64,000 nucleotides of DNA from Hymenobacter crusticola (GCF_002154225.1 NZ_MTSE01000006.1:1-64000), one strand, 5' to 3'. Shown: positions 44,129 to 53,069, counted from the stretch's first letter. The notes: generated from the sequence alone by a model not told the origin. Made by a program: numbers and translations.

Positions 44129-45703
44129 ATGGCCGCTTTTCTTCTTCAACATCCTATGGCCGGCGGGCTGGCGCTACTTGGCATCTTAGTGCCCCTGGCG
44201 ATTCACTTGTGGAATCGGCGGCCGGGGCGCTTGGTGCAAGTAGGCAGCCTGCGGTGGCTGAGCACAGCCGCCAACCGCCGGATGCGCAACCTGAAGCTAG
44301 AGCAGCTGTTGCTTTTGTTGCTGCGGGCTGCCGTTGTCGCCGCTTTAGCCCTGGCCGTGGCTGATCCGGCCCGTTTGATTCCGGCGCCCCCTCGCCACGG
44401 GCAAATACTGCTAAGCCCTGATTTACTTGGGTCTAGCTCGTTGGCCGCCGTGCGCACCACCGTCGATTCGTTGCGCAAGCAAGGCTATGAGCTGCGGCAA
44501 TTAGCGCCGGGGTTGCCACGCCTCTCTGGGGCAGCATGGCGGCGTTTCGACTCCCTGGCTACGGCTACCAACGTGCCCACACGCTTCGAACCTAGCCCCG
44601 ACAATCTATGGGCCCGTGTGCAGCAAGCGGCCGATTCTTTGCCGGAGCGCCCACTCCACGTCTTCACCCTTGCTACGCAAAGTAGCTTCCGCGGTACCCG
44701 CCCGACGCTACCGAGCACAGTGCATTGGCAAACGGTACCCGCCGCCGATTCAGGCACTTGGGTGCAAGCGGCTTACCAGACCCCGCGGGGTGACAGCCTG
44801 CGTTTACTCCTAGGTTCCAGCAACGAAGCGGCTACTCAATTCCGGACAGTGGCTATGCGCTTGCCTTCTGCCAACGGCGAGGTGCGGGTACCCGGCCTAC
44901 CACCCTTGCGCTACGAAGCTAGGTCGAATGGCCGGGCCGTATTGCAGCCAACGACGGGCCCAGCCGTGCCCGTGCAAACGGCGGCGCTGCGCTTGGCTAT
45001 TTACCACGATGCTGCTCACGCCCAGGATGCCAAATACATGCAGGCTGCCCTGCGGGCGGCTAGCCTTGGTTTGCCTATCACACCCCTACTAACGGTAGCT
45101 ACCACGCTTCCTGCGGCTACGCAGCAACTCGATTGGCTTTTCTGGCTGAGCGATACGCCCGTGCCTGCTGCCTGGCAACAACGCACCACCCGAGGCCTTC
45201 GCCTTTGGCAAGAAGCGGCAACGGCAGGCGTGCCTACCAATGCTACACTCGCTCAGCCGAGTACCCAACCTATTCGCTTACTCCGGCGCGACACGCTTGC
45301 CTCCTCGCCGGCAGGCCTAGAGCTCTGGCTTGATGGCCAGGGGCAGCCCGTGCTCACGCGCACATCGCAGGGACGGGGCGCTACCTACCATCTGCATACC
45401 CGCCTGCACCCCAGCTGGAGCGAGCTAGGTAGCAGCGCCGAGCTACCCACCTTGCTCTTACCCTTGCTACAGCCCGATCTGCCCACATCAGCTGCCCAAC
45501 CCTACGACCGGCGTAGCTTAGCTGTTTCGCAAATTCTTTCGCTAAAGCAGGCGACAGCGGCATCGCCCCGTGCGCACTTAGTCACTCCGCCAACCTATGC
45601 TGATGTGCGGCCGTGGGTAGTGATGCTGGCAGCCCTCTTGTTTGGTTTGGAACGCTGGCTAGCCCGGCGCCGCGTCGTTTCTTCCGCATCTGCAACCGTA
45701 TGA
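44129..45703 (+). CDS. BatA-like N-terminal-domain membrane protein
   Basis: 524 residues. The N-terminus is the BatA/aerotolerance domain: hydrophobic LLGILVPLAIHLWNRR (about 17-32), QVGSLRWLSTAANRRMRNLK and a second helix LLLLLLRAAVVAALALAVAD (about 60-79). The long middle is predicted to lie in the periplasm and shows no clear MIDAS motif, so it may be a degenerate vWA or GATase-like fold. A C-terminal helix (about 490-510) ends in an arginine-rich tail. Its stop overlaps the next start. Confidence 0.85.
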   Translation: MAAFLLQHPMAGGLALLGILVPLAIHLWNRRPGRLVQVGSLRWLSTAANRRMRNLKLEQLLLLLLRAAVVAALALAVADPARLIPAPPRHGQILLSPDLLGSSSLAAVRTTVDSLRKQGYELRQLAPGLPRLSGAAWRRFDSLATATNVPTRFEPSPDNLWARVQQAADSLPERPLHVFTLATQSSFRGTRPTLPSTVHWQTVPAADSGTWVQAAYQTPRGDSLRLLLGSSNEAATQFRTVAMRLPSANGEVRVPGLPPLRYEARSNGRAVLQPTTGPAVPVQTAALRLAIYHDAAHAQDAKYMQAALRAASLGLPITPLLTVATTLPAATQQLDWLFWLSDTPVPAAWQQRTTRGLRLWQEAATAGVPTNATLAQPSTQPIRLLRRDTLASSPAGLELWLDGQGQPVLTRTSQGRGATYHLHTRLHPSWSELGSSAELPTLLLPLLQPDLPTSAAQPYDRRSLAVSQILSLKQATAASPRAHLVTPPTYADVRPWVVMLAALLFGLERWLARRRVVSSASATV

Positions 45704-47955
45704 GTCCATTAGCTTCTTCTGTTGTTTCGAGCCTGGCGCCGGCGATGGCCACTCTGCGCGCGGTGTGGCGCAGCTACGCGCAGCGGCGCACGCTGGCCCT
45801 TTTGCTACCAGCAATAGGCCTAGGGGTGTTGCTAGCCATGAGTTGGCTACGCTGGCCAGCAGCACGCTGGTATGTGGTGGGAGCAAGCGCCATCGGGATT
45901 GGCTTTCTCCTGTGGAAGCTCTGGCAGATCTGGCAGCCAGACTTTTCGGACCTAGCCCGCCGCCTCGACCGCCGTTTCGCTGGTCTGGAAGACAGCACCG
46001 GCTTGCTCCTGCACGACCCATCGGCGTTGAACTTGCTCGGTCAACTCCAGCAACAGCACGTAGCCTCGCACCTAGCCGAGCTGCAAAACACCGAACGTCC
46101 TTTGCTGCCCGTAGGCTTTCGGGGACCAGCGCTGTTGGCCGGGCTAGCCTTGGTAGCGGCGCTTGGGCTAGGGTTGCTGAAACCCAAAGCTGCTACAGCG
46201 CCAGCTACCGCACCGCCCGTGGCCCTGCACTTTTCTGAGGATACGCCGAAGGGTGTCACTCCGCCGGCCGCCCCGCGCATTGTAGAAACCCGAATCTTGG
46301 TAACTCCGCCCGCCTACACACGCCGACCTACGTTTGCGGCCGCGCAGCCATCGTTTCAGTGCCCGCAGGAAAGCCAAGTGCGCTGGACGGTGCGCGTTAG
46401 CCGCCCGACGGGTGTTGCGCCCGAGCTAGAACTTGGCAAGCTCCGCTTAAAGCTCCGCCCCGTCGCTGGTCAGCCTAGCGTGTTCACGATAGAACAAACA
46501 CTGCTCACATCGGCCCTGTACAGACTCCGGTTTGCCGGCCACACCTCCGATGACTACGCCATCGACGTGCAGGCCGATCAGAGCCCGGTTATCCAAATCC
46601 AAACGCCGAAGCCTTATACACTGGTTGAGTTTGGCACCAAGCCACAAGTACCTGTGCGGGTAGCCGTCCGCGACGATTATGGCCTCACACGTGCGCAGCT
46701 GGTTGCCACCGTGGCCCAAGGACAAGGAGAAGCCGTGAAGTTTAAAGAAACCAAAGCGGACCTGAGCAGCGCCCTGCACGGCCAGGAGCAGGTAACCTTG
46801 GCGCACTTGCTCAACTTACCCAAGCTAGGTCTGACCTACGGCGACGAGGTTTATTTCTACGTGCAAGCCTGGGACAACCACCGCCACCTCACCCGCTCTG
46901 ATACGTACTTGGTGCAGTGGGAAGATACCACGGTGCAGGAAAGCACCACGGATATCTCCCTGGGCGTGAATGTAGTACCGGCTTACTTCCGCAGTCAGCG
47001 TCAGATTATTATTGACACAGAAAAGCTGCTGACCGAACGCAAGGGCCTAACAGCGGAGGCGTTTGCTGAACGCGGCAACAACCTAGGTTTCGATCAGAAA
47101 GTGCTGCGCTTGCGCTACGGCAAATTTTTGGGCGAAGAATTCGAGAAAAGCCTAGGGGCAACTGCTGGTCCTACCGCCGATGCCGACCACCACGAGGAAG
47201 GCAAAGAAGGAGAAGCCGGCCATGAGGAGCACGGCGAAGAAGAGCACGACCATGGCCAAACGGGTGGCCGCCCTAGCACTTCCCCGACGGCTACCACCGA
47301 CGCCCTCATGGAGCCCTACATGCACCGCCACGACGACTCCGAAACGGCCGACTTTTTGGAACCTGCCGTGAAAGCCAAACTCCGCGGCGTATTGGCGCAA
47401 ATGTGGGAAGCAGAGTTACGCCTGCGCACCGCCCGCCCCGCCGAAGCCCTGCCCTACGAATACCGCGCCCTGCGCCTGCTCAAGCAAGTACAGCAACAGA
47501 CCCGCGCCTACGTCCGCAAGCTAGGCTACGAGCCGCCGCCCATGCCCGAGGCTACCCTGCGACTCACCGGCGACCTAGCGGGTGCCGCCGCCCCCAAAAA
47601 CCAGCAGCAAGTGGCGGTTACGCCTGCCCAACCTGCCGTGCGCGATGCCTTGCGGGTGCTAGGAGCTATTCGGCAGCAGCAAACGATACCCGCCGCCGAT
47701 GCGCTTCTGCTCGACCGCGCAGGTACAACTCTCGCCCAAGCAGCCGTGCAAAAACCGGGAGCCTATCTGCAAGCCTTGAGTCAGCTGCGGCAACTAGCCG
47801 CCGACGTCCGGGCGGGCAAAGCGCCTTGTACCAGCTGCCTACCCGCCATCGAGCGGGCGCTGACGGCACTGCTGCCGCCTCCCGCCCCCGCTCCCGTGCG
47901 CCCCGCCGGCCCCGACCGATTGGCCCGGCGTTATTTTCAGGAACTAAGCCGCTAA
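45700..47955 (+). CDS. DUF4175-like large membrane protein with His/Glu-rich insert
   Basis: 751 residues from ATG 45700, which overlaps the previous stop as ATGA, indicating translational coupling; an earlier in-frame GTG at 45613 is rejected. Hydrophobic segments lie at about 26-46, 50-70 and 145-165, followed by a large periplasmic region with beta-sandwich-like strands and a helical C-terminus. An insert at about 490-525 (EEGKEGEAGHEEHGEEEHDH) is extremely rich in Glu and His and could bind metal ions. It belongs to the MoxR/DUF58/BatA cluster. Confidence 0.8.
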   Translation: MSPLASSVVSSLAPAMATLRAVWRSYAQRRTLALLLPAIGLGVLLAMSWLRWPAARWYVVGASAIGIGFLLWKLWQIWQPDFSDLARRLDRRFAGLEDSTGLLLHDPSALNLLGQLQQQHVASHLAELQNTERPLLPVGFRGPALLAGLALVAALGLGLLKPKAATAPATAPPVALHFSEDTPKGVTPPAAPRIVETRILVTPPAYTRRPTFAAAQPSFQCPQESQVRWTVRVSRPTGVAPELELGKLRLKLRPVAGQPSVFTIEQTLLTSALYRLRFAGHTSDDYAIDVQADQSPVIQIQTPKPYTLVEFGTKPQVPVRVAVRDDYGLTRAQLVATVAQGQGEAVKFKETKADLSSALHGQEQVTLAHLLNLPKLGLTYGDEVYFYVQAWDNHRHLTRSDTYLVQWEDTTVQESTTDISLGVNVVPAYFRSQRQIIIDTEKLLTERKGLTAEAFAERGNNLGFDQKVLRLRYGKFLGEEFEKSLGATAGPTADADHHEEGKEGEAGHEEHGEEEHDHGQTGGRPSTSPTATTDALMEPYMHRHDDSETADFLEPAVKAKLRGVLAQMWEAELRLRTARPAEALPYEYRALRLLKQVQQQTRAYVRKLGYEPPPMPEATLRLTGDLAGAAAPKNQQQVAVTPAQPAVRDALRVLGAIRQQQTIPAADALLLDRAGTTLAQAAVQKPGAYLQALSQLRQLAADVRAGKAPCTSCLPAIERALTALLPPPAPAPVRPAGPDRLARRYFQELSR

Positions 47956-47970
47956 GCGTTGCCCACCAGC

Positions 47971-49770
47971 ATGCCTCATTCGTTTCCGTTTTATCTTCTG
48001 CTTACGCTCTGTGTCGTCCTGATCATCGGGCTTGTCGTGGCAGCACTGCGCCGGGCTAATCGGCAGCACCTCGCGCTGCGCCTTGTAGCGAGCGTGCTGG
48101 CCGTGGCCGGCTTGTGGCTGACGGCTTATCCGCCTACGCATCCGGTGGCAGGCACGCGCCAAGCAGCAGTATTGCTCACCGACAATTATTCCGCCGATAC
48201 ACTTCAGGAGCTGTTGCGGCACCTAGGTCCGGCGACGCGCGTATGGCGCTACCGCCCTACCACTGCGACGGATACGCCTGCTTTAAGCAGCCTGCTAGCA
48301 CTGCGGGAGCAATTACCGACCTTGCGTCAATTACATGTACTTGGCCAAGGGCTGCCAGTTGCCGATCTGCCGGAGCTAGGTTCGCTTGGCGTGGTGCATC
48401 ACCCGGCCGCCACCAAAGCAGGCTTTCGCACCGCGCAATGGAGCCGGCAGGTGGCGTTGGGACAAACAGTAGAGGTAGAAGGCTTTTTCGAACAAGCCCC
48501 CACGGATCAGAAGCAATCTACCTGGGTTTATTTGAGCGCTGCTGGCAGCCACCGCGACTCAGTGCGGCTTCCCGCCACTCAAGGCGCTTTTCATCTCCAC
48601 TACCAACCCCGGGCTGTTGGTCGGAACGTCTATGAGCTGCTTGCTCGCCGCGATGGCCAGGAGCTAGCCCGCGAACCAGTGCCCGTGGAAGTGTTACCAA
48701 CCCGGCCCTTGCGGGTGCTGATGCTAGCTAGCACTCCTTCCTTTGAGTTCAGATTTCTGAAGAGCCATCTGGCTAGCCGCCAACACGTAGTTGCGTTGCG
48801 TACCGGTCTTAGCCGGGGCCTTAACCAGACGGAGTTTTTGAATCAGCCCACCCAGGACATCAGCCGCTTAACGGCTCCGGTGCTGGCCCGTTATGATGTG
48901 CTGCTAGCTGACGCCGGTAGCGTCGGGGCGCTGACAAGCGCCGAAAGCCAAGCCCTGCAAAATGCCATCCGTACCACCGGGCTAGGGTTCTTGCTGCTCG
49001 CCGACCCTTCTCCCCTACCCCGCACCTCGCCCGCCCGCACCGATTTTGCCGTGGTGGCGCGGCCTGTTAGTGTTGCGGCCCCGCAGCCCGTGCAATGGCC
49101 CGGTAGCCCTGGTAAGCTGACCACGCTCGTGCCCGCCGTGTTGCGGCCAACCCCGCTGCTGCGTCCACTTATCACTGATGCGCAACAGCATTCTGTTGTG
49201 GGAGCAGCGCGCCTGGGAGCTGGTACGGTAGTGGTTTCGGTGTTGCCGGCTACTTACAGCTGGGCATTGCAAAATGCCGCCGCGGCCTACGAGGCCTATT
49301 GGAGCCGTCTGCTTACGGCGGCGGCTCGTCCGTTGGCGCCAACGGCTCGTTGGCAAGTGCTAGATGCTTGGCCCAAGCCGAACAGCCCACTCACGTTGCG
49401 CTTAGCGGCTACCTTTCCGGCAACTCAACCCAAAGTAGTAGAGCCGGCGCAAAGCACCGTGCGCGTAGCTCTCCAACAAGATACTCGCTTGCCTGAGTGG
49501 AGTACGGCCTACTATTGGCCTACTCAAGTTGGCTGGCATCGAGTGGAAGCGGCGGGCCAAACGCCTGGTTGGTTTTACGTCTATGATCACCAAAGCTGGC
49601 AGTTGCCTGAGCTACGTAGCCGGCAACAGGCTGCAGCTATGCGGGTGACTACAACCAAGGCTAGCCTCGCCGGGACGTCAGTTAGCACGCGCGAAGCGTG
49701 GCCTAGCGTATGGTTTTTTCTTTTGTTTCTGCTTGCAGCTGGTACACTCTGGCTCGAGGAGAAACTATAA
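47971..49770 (+). CDS. Membrane protein with central GATase1-like region, end of MoxR cluster
   Basis: 599 residues from ATG 47971. Two N-terminal helices (about 7-27 and 36-52) and one C-terminal helix (WFFLLFLLAAGTLWLEE) enclose a large region. The segment PLRVLMLASTPSFEFRFLKS, followed by YDVLLADAGSVGAL and GLGFLLLADPSPL, looks like a class I glutamine-amidotransferase fold without an evident catalytic Cys. It follows the DUF4175-like gene by 15 bases and closes the cluster. Function unknown; role in envelope quality control is inferred from neighbours. Confidence 0.75.
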   Translation: MPHSFPFYLLLTLCVVLIIGLVVAALRRANRQHLALRLVASVLAVAGLWLTAYPPTHPVAGTRQAAVLLTDNYSADTLQELLRHLGPATRVWRYRPTTATDTPALSSLLALREQLPTLRQLHVLGQGLPVADLPELGSLGVVHHPAATKAGFRTAQWSRQVALGQTVEVEGFFEQAPTDQKQSTWVYLSAAGSHRDSVRLPATQGAFHLHYQPRAVGRNVYELLARRDGQELAREPVPVEVLPTRPLRVLMLASTPSFEFRFLKSHLASRQHVVALRTGLSRGLNQTEFLNQPTQDISRLTAPVLARYDVLLADAGSVGALTSAESQALQNAIRTTGLGFLLLADPSPLPRTSPARTDFAVVARPVSVAAPQPVQWPGSPGKLTTLVPAVLRPTPLLRPLITDAQQHSVVGAARLGAGTVVVSVLPATYSWALQNAAAAYEAYWSRLLTAAARPLAPTARWQVLDAWPKPNSPLTLRLAATFPATQPKVVEPAQSTVRVALQQDTRLPEWSTAYYWPTQVGWHRVEAAGQTPGWFYVYDHQSWQLPELRSRQQAAAMRVTTTKASLAGTSVSTREAWPSVWFFLLFLLAAGTLWLEEKL

Positions 49771-49895
49771 TCAGCAGTTAGCGTCGAGGCTTTGTTGAGT
49801 AAGAAACTCTGGTGAACAGCCATGCGGCAAAGCAAAGTTAGCCGCGGTTCTGCCGTTGACGCTGGTATACGTTTTTCGGAATTACGCCGGCTTTT

Positions 49896-50093
49896 CTAAT
49901 AGCGAATATCCGGGTGCCCACTGAGCATATTATCCTCGGTATCGCCAATCAGGTAATCACCTAGGGCAAAGACGTTTTTAGTTGGCTTGCTGTGGCCCGG
50001 GCGCTCGGAGGTTAGGTTGGGAGAAATACTCACAACAGGCACAGAGGCCACCGAAGTATCGGTGGTGACTGATAAAGATATGGCGGCTTGCAC
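49896..50093 (-). CDS. Possible small protein, unsupported by family
   Basis: A 65-codon ORF from a GTG (MQAAISLSVTTDTSVASVPV), ending TEDNMLSGHPDIRY. The frame stays open upstream for 15 more codons without ATG. The product is not recognised. The amino-acid mix is protein-like, but there is no other support; it lies in the 532-base gap 49771-50302, where the only other feature seen is the terminator near 50240. Confidence 0.3.
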   Translation of the reverse strand: MQAAISLSVTTDTSVASVPVVSISPNLTSERPGHSKPTKNVFALGDYLIGDTEDNMLSGHPDIRY

Positions 50094-50233
50094 GGTAGAA
50101 GTAGGACGATAGAATGGGGAGTTGTACGACAGCCATATCTACAAAAAGGCCGCCACAAACCACAAACGGCAAGATTAAATTACTTTATGTATTTAATATA
50201 TAAATTAACTAATATTACAAATACAAAAGAAAA

Positions 50234-50259
50234 GCCCGCATTCTGAGGGGAATACGGGC
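50234..50259 (-). terminator. Intrinsic terminator of the Thr-rich lipoprotein gene
   Basis: GCCCGCATTC and GAATACGGGC pair with one mismatch around a 6-base loop, and on the minus strand a run of T follows (AAAAGAAAA on the plus strand at 50225-50233). Confidence 0.75.
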
Positions 50260-50302
50260 CTTTTGTTCGTGTGCGCCGGCATATACCGGCACATGATTAC
50301 CT

Positions 50303-50581
50303 TTACTGAGCAGTAGTCGAACCAGTCGTACCGGTCGTGCCAGCAGTCGTTGCACCTTCCGTGGTGGTAGCACCACCTTCAGCAGGAGCAGTCATGGCGC
50401 CAGCAGCAGCCGAATCGGTAGTAGTCGTAGTAGAAGCCGAATCCGTGGTAGTAGCAGGAGCCGAAGCTTCAGTCGAAGTCGATTCAGTAGTAGTGGTAGT
50501 TTCAGCGGGCTTCGACTCGCACGAAGTTAGAACGGTAGCGAATGCGAAAGCTAGAGCAGATACCTTCAGGAGATTCTTCAT
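50303..50581 (-). CDS. Small Thr/Ser/Ala-rich lipoprotein
   Basis: 92 residues. MKNLLKVSALAFAFATVLTS leads to a lipobox LTSC, so the mature protein starts at Cys-21. The rest is low-complexity T, S, A, E and G (ETTTTTESTSTEAS and TTEGATTAGTTGTT), likely disordered. It is divergent from the ECF sigma factor gene and shares a mirrored promoter motif with it, so it may be a regulon member. The Val-rich ORF on the opposite strand is a shadow. Confidence 0.8.
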   Translation of the reverse strand: MKNLLKVSALAFAFATVLTSCESKPAETTTTTESTSTEASAPATTTDSASTTTTTDSAAAGAMTAPAEGGATTTEGATTAGTTGTTGSTTAQ

Positions 50582-50622
50582 CTTGATGTTAAGTTTGAAA
50601 ACTTTTTGTCTGAAAAACGTCC

Positions 50623-50651
50623 TTCATACCGGCATTCTTAGAAGGTAACCC
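50623..50651 (-). promoter_or_regulatory. Putative ECF promoter of the lipoprotein gene (GGGTTACC-N15-TATGAA)
   Basis: On the minus strand GGGTTACC (50644-50651) is followed after exactly 15 bases by TATGAA (50623-50628), 41 bases before the start codon. It mirrors the element facing the sigma gene. Confidence 0.6.
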
Positions 50652-50675
50652 ACAGATGAAAAATATTTTTTTGGC

Positions 50676-50704
50676 GGGTTACCAGACCTGCTGCAACGTA
50701 TTAA
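50676..50704 (+). promoter_or_regulatory. Putative autoregulated ECF promoter (GGGTTACC-N15-TATTAA)
   Basis: GGGTTACC (50676-50683) and TATTAA (50699-50704) are 15 bases apart and lie 12 bases before the sigma-factor start, implying a very short leader. With the inverted GGTAACCC at 50644-50651 it forms a symmetric divergent control region. Confidence 0.6.
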
Positions 50705-50716
50705 CAAGCAAAGCGA

Positions 50717-51304
50717 ATGGGTAAGGGTCAACCTTCCTACACCGATGAAGAGTTTGTGACGGCTATCCGTCGCGGCGACGACCGGGCGCTAGCCCAACTC
50801 TACCGGCTACACTTGCCGATGGTTTCTCACTTTGTGCTGCAAAACAGCGGCACCGAAGACGAAGCCAAGGACGTGTACCAGGAGGGGGTAATGGTGTTCT
50901 ACGAGAAAGTACGCGACGGTTCCTTGGAACTTAGCTGCCAGATCAAGACCTACCTATACGCCGTGTGCCGCCGTTTGTGGTTGAAACGCCTCGCCGAGAA
51001 AGGCCGCTTTGGTGGCCGCCTCGACGACCACGAGCCCTTCCTCGAAACCGGAGCCGAGGCCGACCTAGCCGAAGCCGAGGAGCGCGACCGGCGCTTTGCC
51101 CTGATGGGGGAAGCGCTAGAGCAGATCGGGGAACCTTGCCGTTCGCTTTTGGAAGGTTTTTACTTGCTGGATCGTTCGATGCAGCAGCTCACGGCAGATT
51201 TTGGCTATACCAACGCCGACAACGCCAAGAATCAGAAATATAAGTGCCTAGTGCGCCTGAAAAAATTATTTTTCTCTCACTACAAGGAAGAAGAATCTTA
51301 CTAA
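50717..51304 (+). CDS. ECF RNA polymerase sigma factor
   Basis: 195 residues. Region 2 is visible at about 25-90 (ALAQLYRLHLPMVSHFVL, then EDEAKDVYQEGVMVFYEKV) and region 4 at about 125-185 (LEGFYLLDRSMQQLTADFGY followed by NADNAKNQKYKCLVRLKKLF, the DNA-binding helix-turn-helix). It should direct RNA polymerase to a limited regulon, probably including its own gene and the divergent lipoprotein. The following gene encodes its likely regulator. Confidence 0.92.
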   Translation: MGKGQPSYTDEEFVTAIRRGDDRALAQLYRLHLPMVSHFVLQNSGTEDEAKDVYQEGVMVFYEKVRDGSLELSCQIKTYLYAVCRRLWLKRLAEKGRFGGRLDDHEPFLETGAEADLAEAEERDRRFALMGEALEQIGEPCRSLLEGFYLLDRSMQQLTADFGYTNADNAKNQKYKCLVRLKKLFFSHYKEEESY

Positions 51305-51353
51305 AAGCGTTGCAAGGTATGCTACTGTGGGCCTCACCCACCCACTTACTACT

Positions 51354-52502
51354 ATGATGACCGAAGCGGATTACTACGCCTTATTCGACGCTTATCAAAA
51401 CGGGGAACTAGCCGGAGCCGAACGCGCCAACCTGGAGCGACGGCTTGCTGCCGACCCTAGCTTTGCCCAGCGGTATGATGATTTTGAGGAACTGACCACT
51501 ACGCTTACCAGCTACGGCGAGCGGCTTGCCACGCGTAATAAGCTGAAAGCCTTCCAAGCAGCGCTTGATGCAGAGGCCGACGCGGAAACGACGGTGGAAA
51601 CCGGCAACCCCAATATGCCGGTGATGCACATCTCGCCCATGGAGCGCAAGCTGCGTGAGTTCTGGAGTGCCCATCGCGCCACGATGGCAATTGCAGCCTC
51701 CGTGGCGGTGATGGCTGTGTTTGTTACCCTGCTAGGTCTGGAATGGTGGCGGGCATCGCAGAGTTCTTCCCTATACGGCTATACCGTGCTGCGGCGCGAG
51801 GTAGAGCGTATCAAGCGCAACCAGCGGGCGATGGGCCGGGCCATCAACCAGATCGACGGCAGCAAGCCAGAGGCTGCTAACCAAAGTAAATTCAGCGGTA
51901 CGGGCTTTGCGCTCACCGCCGACGGCTACCTCATAACGAGTTACCACGTAATTCAGGGGGCTGACTCGCTGCTCGTGGAAAGCCGCGACCGGCAGCACTA
52001 CCACGCCGAGCCTGTGTTCACCGACGTGGCCCACGACCTAGCGATTCTGCGCATTCGCGACAAAGATTTTGCGGGCTTCAGGCGGTTACCTTATTCCTTT
52101 AAACGCGGTCAATCAGACCTCGGCGAGAAGGTGTACACCCTAGGGTACCCACGCGAAGATTTGGTATTCAACGATGGCTCGCTGAGTGCCCGCTCCGGTT
52201 TCGAAGGCGACACGGCTTTCTACCAGATATCCATCCCGGTGAACCCTGGCAACAGCGGTGGCCCGTTGCTCGACGATCGGGGCAACCTGATTGGGGTCGT
52301 AAGCGGCCGGCAGATGGACGTGCAAAGTGCCGCTTTTGCGACGAAGTCGTCTTACCTGATGAAGCTCGTTGACTCACTCGCATCCGCTAGCCCAAAGGAA
52401 CCTTACAACTTACCACGCACCAACCTGCTTGCCGGCACTTCGCGCCCACAGCAGATCCGAAAGCTGCAAGACTACGTGTTTGTGGTGAAGGTGTACGAGT
52501 AA
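51354..52502 (+). CDS. Membrane protein: anti-sigma-like N-terminus fused to HtrA-like serine protease
   Basis: 382 residues from ATG 51354 (or 51357); the in-frame GTG at 51327 is less likely. Residues 1-75 (YYALFDAYQNGELAGAERAN and RRLAADPSFAQRYDDFEEL) have the helical pattern of short anti-sigma N-termini. One membrane helix lies at about 110-129. The periplasmic part is a trypsin-like protease with His in TSYHVIQGADS (about 197), Asp in AHDLAILRI (about 227) and Ser in NPGNSGGPL (about 300). No PDZ domain follows. It begins 49 bases after the ECF sigma gene, so it probably controls that sigma factor. Confidence 0.82.
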   Translation: MMTEADYYALFDAYQNGELAGAERANLERRLAADPSFAQRYDDFEELTTTLTSYGERLATRNKLKAFQAALDAEADAETTVETGNPNMPVMHISPMERKLREFWSAHRATMAIAASVAVMAVFVTLLGLEWWRASQSSSLYGYTVLRREVERIKRNQRAMGRAINQIDGSKPEAANQSKFSGTGFALTADGYLITSYHVIQGADSLLVESRDRQHYHAEPVFTDVAHDLAILRIRDKDFAGFRRLPYSFKRGQSDLGEKVYTLGYPREDLVFNDGSLSARSGFEGDTAFYQISIPVNPGNSGGPLLDDRGNLIGVVSGRQMDVQSAAFATKSSYLMKLVDSLASASPKEPYNLPRTNLLAGTSRPQQIRKLQDYVFVVKVYE

Positions 52503-52525
52503 GCTAGGTCTGCCTAGGTTTTGCA

Positions 52526-52555
52526 AAGCCCCGCCCGACAGGCGGGGCTTTTTGC
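52526..52555 (+). terminator. Intrinsic terminator
   Basis: AAAGCCCCGCC/GGCGGGGCTTT stem with a 5-base loop and a T-run, 24 bases after the protease gene. It ends the sigma/protease operon. Confidence 0.88.
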
Positions 52556-52762
52556 GTGTATGCCCCCGCGAGTGTTCAGATAGGCTCGCAGTAAAAGGCA
52601 AAATACGGTTAAGCTTGTGGCCAAATACGCTCGCTACAGCCTCGTGGTATTTCCGGCTTTGTCTGAGCAAACGGCCAACCGCCACGTAACTTCTGCGTAC
52701 ACGGTTCTCAGTGGTCGGCCAGACCGATTGCTGTTTTCAATCATCTGTCAACAAGCTCCGCT

Positions 52763-53053
52763 ATGGAAAGCCAAGTCGAACAACAGCTAGAAAAGATTTT
52801 ACCCGAAGACATTGCTCGCACTTTTGAAAGCGCCTACCATGTCGTTTTCCAAGGCGACTACGACAAAGTAGATGACTTGCTCAAAAACGGCGGTACGCTG
52901 CTTAAGAAAGCGGCTCAGCGCTTCACTACTACGCAACTCATCCTAGGTATTGCAGGGCTAGCTGCCGTGGCGATAGTTGTAGCAAAAAAAGCCATTGAAG
53001 CCGCCGATGACGACTCTGCTTCGTCTGCCGCGCCAGTATCGGACAAGAAATAG
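52763..53053 (+). CDS. Small single-helix membrane protein, unknown function
   Basis: 96 residues. The N-terminal half is helical and charged (LPEDIARTFESAYHVV and YDKVDDLLKNGGTLLKKA), then one membrane helix (about 58-75, LILGIAGLAAVAIVVAKK), then an acidic Ser-rich tail ending SDKK. It has its own perfect terminator, which supports a real gene. No family recognised. Confidence 0.75.
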   Translation: MESQVEQQLEKILPEDIARTFESAYHVVFQGDYDKVDDLLKNGGTLLKKAAQRFTTTQLILGIAGLAAVAIVVAKKAIEAADDDSASSAAPVSDKK

Positions 53054-53069
53054 TTGTATTTTCAGCTAA

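Noticed and set aside
47403..48059. A 218-codon ORF across the DUF4175-like/membrane protein junction
   Set aside because: It is Arg-, Ala- and Pro-rich out-of-frame reading of two well-supported genes.
50337..50648. Val-rich ORF opposite the lipoprotein gene
   Set aside because: It is the antisense of a Thr-rich low-complexity gene with a clear lipobox on the other strand.
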